A DNA stretch of 64,000 nucleotides from Streptomyces venezuelae (GCF_008642355.1 NZ_CP029193.1:1140001-1204000); one strand, 5' to 3'; numbered from the stretch's first letter, positions 1 to 9,492 are shown. Made by a program: numbers and translations. The notes: generated by a model from the sequence alone, not told the origin.

Positions 1-277
<277 letters not shown>

Positions 278-660
278 ATGTGTACCGGTAATCCGGTGAC
301 ACAGCACGAGAGCGGAACGGTCGGGAGGAATAATCCCGTCCGTTCACAGCGTCCTCGCTGTGTTTTTCAAAGGAACCTCCAACTCACCGAAGTGAGCCGG
401 GGTTATCAACATATCTGGCGTTGACTTTTGGCACGCTGTTGAGTTCTCAAGGAACGGACGCTTCCTTTGTACTCACCCTCTCGGGCTTTCCTCCGGGCGC
501 TTCCCTTCGGTGTTTCTTTTGTTCTTGCGTTTCCGACTCTACCAGACTCTTTCGTGTCCGATTTCCTCGGTGCCTTTCCGGTTCCCGCTCCGGCCTTTCG
601 GCTTTCGCGTTTCCCTTTCCGGCGGTTCCGACTTTATCAGGTCTCATTCGACTCTCTGAC
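278..660 (-). promoter_or_regulatory. rRNA operon leader and promoters
   Basis: This is the AT-richer, non-coding stretch upstream of the 16S gene, with the arrangement typical of Streptomyces rrn leaders. On the minus strand two closely similar -10 elements stand out: TAAAGT (631-636) and TAGAGT (536-541). Both lie in the same context (TGATAAAGTCGGA and TGGTAGAGTCGGA), which suggests duplicated HrdB-type promoters. No convincing TTGACA -35 accompanies them. Nearer the gene is a TTGAG/CTCAA inverted repeat (439-450), where antitermination or processing signals usually lie. A TGACC-AC-GGTCA palindrome (657-668) flanks the distal promoter. The rest of the gap to 943 must carry the crr promoter, which I could not place. 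Confidence 0.75.
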
Positions 661-943
661 CACGGTCACCGCAGACATGCGGAACCGGACCCAGGGATAG
701 GATCTGATCTGAAGGATGCCGCCGGGACCGGACGCTTGCTTGCGTCCCACAGCCCCAGGCAGGAGTACGACTGTACATCGGCCTCCGGGCGGGCGCAAAT
801 CGCTTGTGCACTGCCTCTACTCCCGCCAACCGGGACCACTCGTGCGGAACCGGGACTTCTTATGACTTACGCTTCTGAACAGTGCGTCGTCCAGGACAGG
901 TAGTGACGGCGGCTATGAATCTCCACCCCCTGGGAGGCTTGCC

Positions 944-1393
944 ATGACCAGTGTTTCGTCCCCGCTCGCAGGACGTGCCATTGGGCTCTCTGCTGTACCG
1001 GATCCCGTGTTCTCAGGCGCCATGGTCGGGCCCGGCACGGCCATCGATCCCGTACGTGAGCCCTCCGAGGCCGTCTCTCCCGTGGACGGCATCGTCGTCT
1101 CTCTTCACCCCCACGCCTTCGTGGTGGTCGACGACCAGGGTCACGGCGTGTTGACGCACCTCGGCATCGACACCGTCCAGCTCAACGGCGAGGGCTTCGA
1201 GCTCCTCGTCAACAAGGGCGACACCGTGCAGCGCGGCCAGGCCGTGGTGCGCTGGAACCCGTCGGCCGTCGAGGCCGCCGGCAAGTCCCCGGTGTGCCCC
1301 ATCGTGGCCCTCGAGGCCACCGCCGAGTCCCTCTCCGACCTCGTCGAGGACGGCGAAGTGAAGGCCGGCGACGCTCTCTTCAGCTGGAAGTGA
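944..1393 (+). CDS. crr: PTS glucose-type EIIA component (Crr)
   Basis: This 149-aa cytoplasmic phosphocarrier is of the glucose IIA (PTS_EIIA_1) family. It accepts phosphate from HPr and passes it to EIIB domains of sugar permeases; in Streptomyces it serves N-acetylglucosamine uptake. Visible family features are the SPVDGIVVSLHPHAFVV segment, the phosphorylatable histidine in VLTHLGIDTV, and a second histidine (PHAF) at the active site. The length is normal for a stand-alone EIIA. The ATG follows GGGAGG (932-937). ptsI follows after 78 nt on the same strand, so the two are probably co-transcribed. I saw no clear DasR site upstream, although DasR control of pts genes is known in streptomycetes. 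Confidence 0.95.
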   Translation: MTSVSSPLAGRAIGLSAVPDPVFSGAMVGPGTAIDPVREPSEAVSPVDGIVVSLHPHAFVVVDDQGHGVLTHLGIDTVQLNGEGFELLVNKGDTVQRGQAVVRWNPSAVEAAGKSPVCPIVALEATAESLSDLVEDGEVKAGDALFSWK

Positions 1394-1471
1394 CGTCAAC
1401 GCCGTCGTCTGACGGCACGCAGGACAACCACCGCGACGGCTGGGCCCGTCGCACTACCGGAGACGGGTGAA

Positions 1472-3142
1472 ATGGAGACAACGCTGCGAGGCGTCGGTGT
1501 CAGCCACGGAGTGGCGATCGGCGAGGTCCGGCACATGGGCACGGCGGTTCTCGAGCCGCCGGCGAAGCAGATTCCCGCGGAGGAGGCCGAGCGCGAACAG
1601 GGGCGTGCTCGCCAGGCCGTGGAAGCTGTGGCGGCCGACCTGAACGCGCGCGGCAATCTTGCCGGTGGCGAGGCCCAGGCGGTGCTCGAGGCGCAGGCCA
1701 TGATCGCTCAGGACCCGGAGCTCATGTCCGACGTCGATCGGCGCATCACCGTGGGCAGCACGGCAGAGCGCGCTGTCTACGACGCGTTCTCCCACTACCG
1801 CGAACTGCTGGCCGGCGCCGGTGAGTACATGGCCGGTCGGGTGGCGGACCTCGATGACGTGCGCAACCGCATCGTCGCCCGCCTGCTGGGCGTCCCGATG
1901 CCGGGTGTTCCGGACAGCGACCAGCCGTACGTGCTGATCGCGCGTGACCTCGCACCCGCGGACACCGCACTGCTCGACCCTGCTCTCGTGCTCGGCTTCG
2001 TCACCGAAGAGGGCGGGCCGACCAGCCACAGCGCGATCCTCGCGCGTGCGCTCGGTGTACCGGCGGTCGTCGCGCTGCCGGGCGCCGGTGAGCTCGTCGA
2101 GGGCACGGTCGTGGCCGTGGACGGCAGCACCGGTGAGATCTTCGTGGACCCGAGCGCCGAGAAGCGGGAGCAGCTCGAGGCTGCCGCCGCCGAGCGCAAG
2201 GCCGCGCTGGCCGCGTCGACCGGTCCTGGCGCGACGTCCGACGGGCACAAGGTTCCGCTGCTCGCCAACGTCGGCGGTCCCGCCGACGTGCCGGCGGCCG
2301 TGGAGGCGGGGGCCGAGGGTGTCGGCCTGTTCCGTACCGAGTTCCTGTTCCTCGACGACAGCACCAAGGCGCCGTCGGAGGAGAAGCAGGTCGAGGCGTA
2401 CCGCAAGGTGCTGGAGGCCTTCCCCGAGGGCCGCGTCGTCGTGCGTGTGCTGGACGCCGGTGCTGACAAGCCGCTGGACTTCCTGACGCCGGCCGACGAG
2501 CCGAACCCGGCACTCGGCGTGCGCGGGCTGCGATCGCTCCTCGACCACCCCGAGGTGCTGCGGACGCAGCTGACCGCGCTGGCCAAGGCCGCCGAGGGTC
2601 TGCCCGTCTACCTGGAGGTCATGGCGCCGATGGTCGCGGACCGTACCGACGCCAAGGCGTTCGCGGACGCCTGCCGTGAGGCGGGGCTGCAGGCGAAGTT
2701 CGGCGCGATGGTCGAGATCCCTTCGGCCGCGCTGCGGGCACGGTCGATCCTCCAGGAGGTCGAGTTCCTCTCGCTGGGCACCAACGACCTCGCTCAGTAC
2801 GCCTTCGCCGCCGACCGGCAGGTGGGCGCGGTGTCCCGGCTGCAGGACCCGTGGCAGCCCGCGCTGCTCGACCTGGTCGCCCTGTCCGCGGAGGCGGCGA
2901 GCGCCGAGGGCAAGAGCTGTGGCGTATGTGGCGAGGCGGCTTCGGACCCGCTGCTCGCGTGTGTGCTGACCGGTCTGGGTGTCACCTCTCTGTCGATGGG
3001 TGCGGCGTCCATTCCTTACGTGCGTGCGACGCTCGGCAAGTACACGCTGGCTCAGTGCGAGCGTGCCGCGTCGGCGGCGCGTGCCGCTGACAGTGCGGAA
3101 GAGGCCCGCAAGGCCGCGCAGGCGGTGCTGTCCGGCGAGTAG
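1472..3142 (+). CDS. ptsI: PTS enzyme I (phosphoenolpyruvate-protein phosphotransferase)
   Basis: This 556-aa cytoplasmic enzyme takes phosphate from PEP and phosphorylates HPr, the first step of the sugar PTS. The N-terminal HPr-binding and swivelling domains end in GGPTSHSAILAR, which holds the phosphorylated histidine. The C-terminal PEP-binding barrel shows GLFRTEFLF, RVLDAGADKPLDFL, a GVRGLR segment, LGTNDLAQY and the CGVCGEAASDP catalytic-cysteine loop. The length is close to the usual ~570 aa. It follows crr by 78 nt, so EIIA and EI share an operon; ptsH (HPr) is not in the window. A strong hairpin at 3161-3196 ends the unit. Confidence 0.96.
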   Translation: METTLRGVGVSHGVAIGEVRHMGTAVLEPPAKQIPAEEAEREQGRARQAVEAVAADLNARGNLAGGEAQAVLEAQAMIAQDPELMSDVDRRITVGSTAERAVYDAFSHYRELLAGAGEYMAGRVADLDDVRNRIVARLLGVPMPGVPDSDQPYVLIARDLAPADTALLDPALVLGFVTEEGGPTSHSAILARALGVPAVVALPGAGELVEGTVVAVDGSTGEIFVDPSAEKREQLEAAAAERKAALAASTGPGATSDGHKVPLLANVGGPADVPAAVEAGAEGVGLFRTEFLFLDDSTKAPSEEKQVEAYRKVLEAFPEGRVVVRVLDAGADKPLDFLTPADEPNPALGVRGLRSLLDHPEVLRTQLTALAKAAEGLPVYLEVMAPMVADRTDAKAFADACREAGLQAKFGAMVEIPSAALRARSILQEVEFLSLGTNDLAQYAFAADRQVGAVSRLQDPWQPALLDLVALSAEAASAEGKSCGVCGEAASDPLLACVLTGLGVTSLSMGAASIPYVRATLGKYTLAQCERAASAARAADSAEEARKAAQAVLSGE

Positions 3143-3160
3143 CCGACAGACGCTGGGTTT

Positions 3161-3196
3161 CGAGGGCCGCCCCGCCGTTCGGTGGGGCGGCCCTCG
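3161..3196. terminator. Hairpin terminator between ptsI and the convergent gene
   Basis: A 16-bp stem with a GTTC loop starts 18 nt after the ptsI stop. The left arm is CGAGGGCCGCCCCGCC and the right arm GGTGGGGCGGCCCTCG, with a single G-T wobble. There is no U-tract, as is usual in Streptomyces. Its position between convergent genes suggests bidirectional use. Confidence 0.75.
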
Positions 3197-3201
3197 TGTG
3201 T

Positions 3202-4095
3202 TCAGTGCGTGTGGCCCCCTTCGGGTTCGTCGGGTTCGAGGTTCGGTGCGGCGCAGTAGTCGACGTCGGACTCGGGGGCTACGAGCTCCCCGGTGATGGC
3301 ATCGGTGCAGTAGGCGTCGAAGACCTCGGCCTCGGTGAGGGGCTGGAGTCGGCCGCCGTTCATGCGCCAGCCCTGGACTCGGTCGCGGGTGCCTTCGGCG
3401 CTCGAGCGCAGCACCATGCCTGCGGCGCGGTGGGTGGCGATGCCGACGGCGAGGACCGTCGCGAATTCGAGGGCCTCGGTGTGGTCGAGCAGGGCTCGGC
3501 CTTCGGTGTCCACCTCGACGTGGAGCGCGGCGAGGAGGGTTTCGGGGTCGGAGGGCACGCTGCACACGAGGTGGCGGGTGCCGGGTTTGGTGGTGTCGAG
3601 GGCTTGGGTGATGAGTGCGGAGGCCCGGTTGAAGGCGGCTTGTCCGATGTCCTCGCCGCAGGTCGCGCAGGCGCCTGCGCGGGCGAGGACGACGGTCGCG
3701 TACTCCCAGGTGGCTCGGCGGATCGCTTCGTCGACGAGGTCGGGGAGGAGGTCGGCAAGGGGCTGTCCGTCGTACGGGACGGTGGGGCCGCCCGATGCCA
3801 GCGCCGCGGTGAAGCGGCTGCGGCTCTCGGAGGTGTCCGGGTTCAGGCCGGTCTCCGCGCAGTACGACTGGTACTCCTCGGGGTCGAAGAGCGCGATGGT
3901 CGTGTGCCGGCCCTGCGAGGCGAGAGTCCTGAGGAGGCCTTCGACCTGCTGGAGGTAGGTCTCGTGGTCGTCGAAGGTGAAGGTGCGGTAGCGGCGCATG
4001 GCCGCGAAGTCCTCCTCATCGGCCAGCAGGCCGATGGTTCCGGCGACTTCGCGGCGCAGTGCTCGTCGCATCGTGTCGTTTCGGGTGTGCGTCAT
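3202..4095 (-). CDS. Conserved hypothetical protein (297 aa)
   Basis: A soluble, acidic 297-aa protein without signal peptide or membrane segment. I do not recognise a named domain. There is one CATC motif (GACATCGED, about residue 150) that could be a redox or metal pair, and several other scattered cysteines. The start is ATG at 4095, and the upstream gap to 4185 is short. It is convergent with ptsI, separated by the hairpin at 3161-3196, and on the same strand as the acetoacetyl-CoA synthetase upstream, so read-through is possible. Codon use matches its neighbours, arguing for a resident core gene. No function is proposed. Confidence 0.8.
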   Translation of the reverse strand: MTHTRNDTMRRALRREVAGTIGLLADEEDFAAMRRYRTFTFDDHETYLQQVEGLLRTLASQGRHTTIALFDPEEYQSYCAETGLNPDTSESRSRFTAALASGGPTVPYDGQPLADLLPDLVDEAIRRATWEYATVVLARAGACATCGEDIGQAAFNRASALITQALDTTKPGTRHLVCSVPSDPETLLAALHVEVDTEGRALLDHTEALEFATVLAVGIATHRAAGMVLRSSAEGTRDRVQGWRMNGGRLQPLTEAEVFDAYCTDAITGELVAPESDVDYCAAPNLEPDEPEGGHTH

Positions 4096-4185
4096 GACTT
4101 TCCCCCTGCACTCGGTCGATCAATGCTCACTCACAGTAACGAGAGGCACTGACAATCGCCGATGAGCTGGGAGGAAGCCGGTTTG

Positions 4186-6171
4186 TCAGGCGCGTTCGCG
4201 GGCCAGGTCCGCGTAGAAGTCAAGGAGTTCGAGGCGGTCGACGGAGCCCGGATTGACCGCCTTGTCCATAGGTGTCCCCTGCAGAAGTCGCTTGACCGGG
4301 ACCTCGATGCGCTTGCCGGTGAGGGTGTGCGGGATGCCGGGGACCTCGATCACCTCGTCGGGGACGTGGCGCGGGGAGAGCTGCTCGCGAATCGTCCGCT
4401 TGATCCGGTCGCGGAGGGTGTCGTCGAGGGCGGCGCCTTCGGCGAGGTGGACGAAGAGCGGCATCCAGTAGCCGCCGTCGGGTTGTTCGACGCCGATGAC
4501 CAGGGATTCGCGGATCTCCGGGAGGCGTTCGACGGCTTCGTAGATGTCGGCGGATCCCATGCGGACGCCCTGGCGGTTGAGCGTGGAGTCTGAGCGGCCG
4601 TGGATGACGACCGAGCCTCGTGAGGTGAGGGTGATCCAGTCGCCGTGCCGCCAGACGCCGGGATAGGTGTCGAAGTAGCTCTCGTGGTAGCGGGTGCCGT
4701 CGGGGTCGTTCCAGAACTGGATGGGCATGGACGGCATGGGGTTGGTGACGACGAGCTCACCGACCTCGTCGGTGAGGGGCTTGCCATGGGGGTCCCAGGA
4801 CTGCAGGTCCGTACCGAGGCAGGGGGCCTGGAGTTCTCCGATGTGCACGGGCAGCGTCGGGACGGCTCCGGCGAAGCAGGAGCAGACGTCGGTGCCGCCG
4901 CTGACGGAGGCGGTCCACAGTCCGCCCGGGGTGTCGGCGAATTCGTCGTGCAGCCAGCGGAACCCGTCCGGGGGCAGCGGGGAGCCGGTCGTGGCGACGC
5001 AGGTGACGCGGGAGAGGTCGAAGTCGCGGGCGGGGTGGACGTCGGCCTTGCGGCATGCCATGACGTACGCGGCCGATGTGCCGAAGAGCGTGGCTCCGGT
5101 GCGTTCGGCGATGCGCCACTGGGCCGCGGTGTCGGGGTGCCCGGGGCTGCCGTCGTACAGGACGATCGTGGTGCCCGTGAGGAGGCCGGAGACGAGGAAG
5201 TTCCACATCATCCAGCCGGTCGAGGTGTACCAGAAGAAGCGGTCCTCGGGGCCGAGGTCGCAGTGCAGGCCCAGCTGCTTGAGGTGTTCGACGAGGATGC
5301 CGCCCTGGGACTGGACGATCGCTTTGGGCAGGCCGGTGGTGCCGGACGAGTAGAGCACCCACAGGGGGTGGTCGAACGGTACGGCTTCGTAGGTGGGGGC
5401 GGTGTCTCCCGAGGTGAGAGCCGACCATTCCAGGGCGCCCTCGGGGGCCTCGGTGCCGAGCAGCGGAATGTGCACGACCGCGCGGAGGCTGGGCAGTTCG
5501 GCGCGGAGTTCGGCGACGGTGTCGCGGCGGTCGTGCTCCTTGCCTCCGTAGCGGTAGCCGTCGACGGTGAACAGGACGACCGGCTCGACCTGCTGGAAGC
5601 GGTCGAGGACACTGCGGGCGCCGAAGTCGGGGGCGCAGGAGGTCCAGACGGCGCCGACGGCTGCGGTGGCCAGGAGGGCGACGACGGCCTGCGGGATGTT
5701 CGGCAGGTAGCCGCTGACGCGGTCTCCGGGGCGTACGCCGAGGGTGCGCAGTTCCGCCGTCAGGGAGCCGACTTGGCGGCGCAGCTCGTCCCAGGTGACG
5801 GATTGCGGGTCGTGGCTCTCGTCCACGTGGAGGAGAGCGGGAGTGTTCGCGCGCGTGGAGTCGTCGGCGGCGCGCAGCGCGTGTTCGGCGTAGTTGAGCG
5901 TCGCTCCGGGGAACCACTCGGCTCCGGGCATGGTGCGGTCGCCCAGTACGCGCGCGTAGGGGGTGGTGAAGCGGACGTCGAACCAGTCGGTTACGGCCTT
6001 CCAGAACGTCGCGAGTTCGGTGACCGACCAGCGGTGCAGCGCTCCGTAGCCCCCGTCGGCCGGGGCTCCGTAGTGCTCGGCGGCCCAGGCCTGGAACCGT
6101 GTGACCTGCGCTGCGGCGATCCTCTCGGGGCTCGGCTGCCAGAGCGGCGCAGGGTTCGCTGAGGACGTCAT
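4186..6171 (-). CDS. Acetoacetyl-CoA synthetase (acetoacetate-CoA ligase)
   Basis: A 661-aa ANL-superfamily adenylate-forming enzyme that converts acetoacetate, ATP and CoA to acetoacetyl-CoA, AMP and PPi, feeding ketone-body carbon into central or polyketide metabolism. An ACAS_N-like cap (PLWQPSPERIAAAQVTRFQ) opens the protein. It is followed by the P-loop-like motif YSSGTTGLPKAIV, the motif WTASVSGGTDVCSCF, GDWITLTSRGSVVIHGRSD, and the C-terminal catalytic lysine in LTGKRIEVPVKRLLQG. The length (~650 aa) and the C-terminal LDFYADLA tail are typical of acetoacetyl- rather than acetyl-CoA synthetases. It is divergent from the GH31 gene across a 205-bp region that contains an inverted repeat. 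Confidence 0.92.
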   Translation of the reverse strand: MTSSANPAPLWQPSPERIAAAQVTRFQAWAAEHYGAPADGGYGALHRWSVTELATFWKAVTDWFDVRFTTPYARVLGDRTMPGAEWFPGATLNYAEHALRAADDSTRANTPALLHVDESHDPQSVTWDELRRQVGSLTAELRTLGVRPGDRVSGYLPNIPQAVVALLATAAVGAVWTSCAPDFGARSVLDRFQQVEPVVLFTVDGYRYGGKEHDRRDTVAELRAELPSLRAVVHIPLLGTEAPEGALEWSALTSGDTAPTYEAVPFDHPLWVLYSSGTTGLPKAIVQSQGGILVEHLKQLGLHCDLGPEDRFFWYTSTGWMMWNFLVSGLLTGTTIVLYDGSPGHPDTAAQWRIAERTGATLFGTSAAYVMACRKADVHPARDFDLSRVTCVATTGSPLPPDGFRWLHDEFADTPGGLWTASVSGGTDVCSCFAGAVPTLPVHIGELQAPCLGTDLQSWDPHGKPLTDEVGELVVTNPMPSMPIQFWNDPDGTRYHESYFDTYPGVWRHGDWITLTSRGSVVIHGRSDSTLNRQGVRMGSADIYEAVERLPEIRESLVIGVEQPDGGYWMPLFVHLAEGAALDDTLRDRIKRTIREQLSPRHVPDEVIEVPGIPHTLTGKRIEVPVKRLLQGTPMDKAVNPGSVDRLELLDFYADLARERA

Positions 6172-6289
6172 GGGGCGGCTCCCGGACTGTACGCGTCGTA
6201 TGCGTGTGGAGTGCGCACGTGCTGGGTGTGCGCGTGAACACGGCTGCTAGGACGATGCCATGTGATCGACTTCCGCACCAGGGTGTGCC

Positions 6290-6317
6290 CCACACAGTCG
6301 GTTCCGTGGCTGTGTGG
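6290..6317. promoter_or_regulatory. Inverted repeat in the divergent acetoacetyl-CoA synthetase / GH31 intergenic region
   Basis: CCACACAG (6290-6297) and CTGTGTGG (6310-6317) form a perfect 8-bp inverted repeat with a 12-bp spacer. It lies 60 bp ahead of the GH31 start and 118 bp ahead of the divergent gene. This spacing suits a dimeric regulator, but no regulator gene is adjacent. Confidence 0.35.
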
Positions 6318-6376
6318 TGTCACCCCAGGTGAACGGCCAATGAACGGGGCACACATACGGCTTCGTCGGTGGCAGG

Positions 6377-8749
6377 GTGAGCAGCATGAACGGTCGTGAC
6401 CTGGTGCGTTCGGTGAAGGTGGTCGGCATGGTCGGCACGGCGCAGGGGTTGCGCACGGTGCGCTCCTCGTGGCGCAGATGGCGGGCGGACGCGGCGGCGG
6501 TCGTGCCCCCGGGCACGGAGCGCGCGCGGGTGCCGGGGCCTGTGACGGGGATGGAGCGGGAGCCGGGCGGTGGTGTGGTGCGGTTCGCCCGTGCCGAACT
6601 CCGGGTGCGGGTGACGGCGGGCGGGGCGGTCTTCCTGGGGTGGGACGGGGCGGAGCCGGAGCCGTCGTACGCGTTGGCGGGGCGGAGTCCGGAGGCGGAT
6701 CCTCGGGCCGTCCTGGAGCCCGACACGGAGGGCGGCTGGCGGGTGGTCTCGGAGCGTGTGACGGTGGTCGTCTCGCGGTACGGGGCGGTGGAACTGCGCA
6801 CGCCCGGCGGTGTGACGCTGCGGCGGGATCTGCCGCCCCGCTGGTGGGAGCGGGCCGATGGTGGCGCGGGGCGCTGGGTGCAGCGGTCGGAGGTGCCCGC
6901 GGAGGCGCGGTTCTTCGGTCTCGGCGGCCGGTCCTCGGGGCCTCGGCTGCGGAACGGGACCTACCTGCTGTGGAACACGGATCCCGGTGGATCGTTCGGG
7001 CCCGGTGACGATCCGCTGTACATCACCATGCCGGTGCAGATGGTGGTGGCCGACTCCGGCACGCATCTGGTCTTTCACGACAACACGTGGGAGGGCGCCG
7101 TCTCGGTCCACGAGGGTGCGGAGGGTGCCGGTTCCGGTCATGACAGGGCCGGTTCGTGCGAGGTGCGGATGAGCGGCGGTCCGCTGCGGTACTGGGCGAT
7201 GGTCGGCACTCCCGCGCGCGTGCTGCACTCCTGGGCATCGCTGACCGGTCCGCCGGCGCTGCCGCCCTCGTGGGCGCTCGGGCATCATCACGCGCGGTGG
7301 GGCTTCGGCAGCGAGCAGGAGGTGCGGCGGATCGTCGCCGGGTACCAGGAGCGCGGGCTGCCGTTGGATGCGGTGCACCTGGACATCGATCACTACGAAG
7401 CGCACCAGGTGTTCACCGTCGACAGGGAGCGGTTCCCGAAGCTGCCGCAGTTGGCGGACGAGTTGCGCGAGGGCGGGATCCGGCTCGTGTCGATCGTCGA
7501 CCCTGCGGTGAAGTACGAGCGGGGAGTCGAGGCGTACGACAGTGGGATGGCCGCCGATGTCTTCGTGCGGGATGCGACGGGGCGTCCGGTGCGCGGTGTC
7601 GTGTGGCCCGGGGAGGCGGTGTTTCCCGACTTCACCGATCCTCGCGCGCGTGAGTGGTGGGGCACGCTCTACAAGGAGCGTCTGGATCAGGGTTTCTCGG
7701 GTTTCTGGCACGACATGAACGAGCCGGTGTCGTTCGCCGCGTTCGGTGAGGCGACACTGCCGCGGTCGGCGCGGCACTCCTTGGAGGGGCGTGGCGGTGA
7801 CCATCGTGAGGCGCACAACGTGTACGGCCTCGCGATGGCCCGTGCCGGGTACGAGGCGGTGCGTGCTCTGCACCCGGAGGAGCGGCCCTTCTTGTTCTCG
7901 CGTTCCGGGTGGGCGGGGATGCAGCGCTATGGAGGGACGTGGTCCGGGGATGTCTCCACTGGCTGGCCGGGACTTCGGGCGTCGCTGTCGCTGGTGCTGG
8001 GGCTCGGATTGTGCGGTGTGCCGTACTCAGGGCCCGACGTGGGCGGTTTCGACGGGAGTCCGTCGCCGGAGCTGTATCTGCGGTGGTTCCAACTGGGGGC
8101 GTATCTGCCGTTGTTCCGTACGCATGCGGCGATCGGGGCGGGGCGGCGTGAGCCGTGGGAGTTCGGCGACGAGGTGCTGGGGCTCGCGCGTGGGGTGCTC
8201 GTCGAGCGCAGGCGGCTGTTGCCGTACTTCGTGACGCTCGCCCATCTCGCGCGGCGTACCGGCTCTCCCTATGTGCGGCCTTTGTGGTGGGGGAACCCGG
8301 AGGACAGGTCCCTGCGGGACTGTGAGGACGCGTTCCTGCTCGGTGATTCCTTGCTGGTGGCGCCGGTGCTGGAGAGCGGTGCGGTGCGGCGGTCGGTGCG
8401 GTTGCCGCGGGGGCGCTGGTACGACACGGCGACCGGCCGGGCGTACGAGGGGCCGGCGAAGGTCGTGGTGGACGCTCCGTTGTCGCGCATCCCGGTGTTC
8501 GCGCGTGCGGGCACGGTGTTGCCGGTGCGCGGGTGTGACGGCGGCATCGAGTTGGAGGCGTGGGCGCCCGCCCAGGGGCGTTCCGGGGGTGGGGTCGTGG
8601 TGGCCGACGCCGGTGACGGATGGGCGGAGGCTGAGCTCGAACGGTTCACGACGCGGTGGAGCGAGGGACGGGTCGTCGTCGAGCGGGAGGGGGGCGAGGA
8701 CGGGCCCGCACCGGGGCGTTCGGTGCGGGTGCGGGGTGTGGACGGGTGA
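6377..8749 (+). CDS. Glycoside hydrolase family 31 (alpha-glucosidase / alpha-xylosidase-like)
   Basis: A 790-aa retaining glycosidase, presumably cytoplasmic because the N-terminus (MSSMNGRDLVRSVKVVG) is not a signal peptide. An N-terminal galactose-mutarotase-like beta domain precedes the (beta/alpha)8 barrel. The barrel shows LPLDAVHLDIDHYEAHQVFT and the nucleophile aspartate in GFWHDMNEP. The acid/base aspartate is in GTWSGDVSTGW, followed by GVPYSGPDVGGF. A proximal beta-sandwich ends the protein. Substrate (alpha-glucoside, alpha-xyloside or sulfoquinovoside) cannot be told from sequence alone, but the DIDHYE and WHDMNEP context is of the alpha-glucosidase type. GTG at 6377 is used; ATG at 6386 is an alternative. 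A hairpin follows at 8760-8806. Confidence 0.9.
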   Translation: MSSMNGRDLVRSVKVVGMVGTAQGLRTVRSSWRRWRADAAAVVPPGTERARVPGPVTGMEREPGGGVVRFARAELRVRVTAGGAVFLGWDGAEPEPSYALAGRSPEADPRAVLEPDTEGGWRVVSERVTVVVSRYGAVELRTPGGVTLRRDLPPRWWERADGGAGRWVQRSEVPAEARFFGLGGRSSGPRLRNGTYLLWNTDPGGSFGPGDDPLYITMPVQMVVADSGTHLVFHDNTWEGAVSVHEGAEGAGSGHDRAGSCEVRMSGGPLRYWAMVGTPARVLHSWASLTGPPALPPSWALGHHHARWGFGSEQEVRRIVAGYQERGLPLDAVHLDIDHYEAHQVFTVDRERFPKLPQLADELREGGIRLVSIVDPAVKYERGVEAYDSGMAADVFVRDATGRPVRGVVWPGEAVFPDFTDPRAREWWGTLYKERLDQGFSGFWHDMNEPVSFAAFGEATLPRSARHSLEGRGGDHREAHNVYGLAMARAGYEAVRALHPEERPFLFSRSGWAGMQRYGGTWSGDVSTGWPGLRASLSLVLGLGLCGVPYSGPDVGGFDGSPSPELYLRWFQLGAYLPLFRTHAAIGAGRREPWEFGDEVLGLARGVLVERRRLLPYFVTLAHLARRTGSPYVRPLWWGNPEDRSLRDCEDAFLLGDSLLVAPVLESGAVRRSVRLPRGRWYDTATGRAYEGPAKVVVDAPLSRIPVFARAGTVLPVRGCDGGIELEAWAPAQGRSGGGVVVADAGDGWAEAELERFTTRWSEGRVVVEREGGEDGPAPGRSVRVRGVDG

Positions 8750-8759
8750 GGGTCAGTCG

Positions 8760-8806
8760 CGACGCAACGGGTGGCCGCGGCTGAGGGCCGGGCACCCGTT
8801 GTGTCG
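8760..8806. terminator. Terminator after GH31 gene
   Basis: The arms CGACGCAACGGGTG (8760-8773) and CACCCGTTGTGTCG (8793-8806) pair over 14 positions with one mismatch, enclosing a 19-nt loop. The hairpin begins 11 nt after the GH31 stop codon. Confidence 0.6.
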
Positions 8807-8892
8807 TCGGCCGAGGGCGGCCCCTGAGGCGGGGTCCGACTGCGGCCGCCGAGTGCGATGCGGTCCGCTGGGGGGCCGGTGGCGGTTGCGGG

Positions 8893-9420
8893 TCAGTAGC
8901 GGCCCTCGAACCACGCGCGTGCCGCCAGTGTGTGCAGTGGGAAGGCGAGTTCCTGGGGGCGGCGCAGCAGATGCCAGCCTTCGGTCTCGTCCGTCGGAGC
9001 GGACGGCGGCAGGTCCGCGGCGGGCCGTGCGGGGAGGAGGCCGAAGATCAGGAGGTAACCGTCCGCGCTCGCGGCGTCGGCCAGGCGCACGTCGCGGCTC
9101 TCCACTCCGATGCCGGTCTCTTCCTTGAGCTCTCGGACGACCGCGTCGCGCCAGTCCTCCCGGTGGTCGACGTACCCGCCGGGCAGTGCGATGCCTCCCC
9201 GCGCGGGAGCGATGGTGCGGGTGATGACGACCAGGCCGGTGCCCTGGGTGTCGTACACGGGCTGGAGCGCGACCGCGACGGGCAGGGGGTTGCGGTAGGC
9301 CACCGCGCCGCAGTCGGCGCAGGTGCGGGGCCAGCCCACGGGCTGGTCTTCGTAGGACGTCCCGCAGCTCGAACAGTGGGAGCCCGGAACGGAGTTGGTG
9401 GAGTGTGGGGATGCTGACAC
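8893..9420 (-). CDS. NUDIX hydrolase with N-terminal zinc ribbon
   Basis: A 175-aa pyrophosphohydrolase. An N-terminal four-cysteine zinc ribbon (CSSCGTSYED...CADCG, residues ~16-37) precedes the Nudix fold, as in NADH pyrophosphatase-like members. The Nudix box GX5EX7REUXEEXGU is clear: GGYVDHREDWRDAVVRELKE followed by ETGIG (residues ~81-105). It probably hydrolyses a nucleoside-diphosphate derivative; the substrate is not predictable. The GTG start at 9420 is preceded by a GGATACAG stretch at weak Shine-Dalgarno distance. The open frame continues far upstream, but into the neighbouring gene's antisense, so it is not used. It is divergent from the VanX-like gene across only 72 bp. Confidence 0.85.
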   Translation of the reverse strand: MSASPHSTNSVPGSHCSSCGTSYEDQPVGWPRTCADCGAVAYRNPLPVAVALQPVYDTQGTGLVVITRTIAPARGGIALPGGYVDHREDWRDAVVRELKEETGIGVESRDVRLADAASADGYLLIFGLLPARPAADLPPSAPTDETEGWHLLRRPQELAFPLHTLAARAWFEGRY

Positions 9421-9492
9421 GCCGCGGACTGTATCCGATCCCTGTCGCGCCGGTCTTTCGCGGGTGGCGGTGATCCTGATAGACGCTGGGAC

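Noticed and set aside
421..903. 160-codon open frame in the rRNA leader/promoter region
   Set aside because: It crosses the minus-strand rRNA promoters and leader and has no codon bias or Shine-Dalgarno; treated as non-coding.
280..943. DasR site upstream of crr
   Set aside because: Inspection found no TGGTCTAGACCA-like element here; only a TGACC-AC-GGTCA palindrome near the rRNA promoter, which does not fit the consensus.
1454..3565. A 703-codon open frame opposite ptsI
   Set aside because: It is an antisense frame created by GC bias; its Arg/His/Gly-rich translation resembles no family, whereas the plus strand encodes clear enzyme I.
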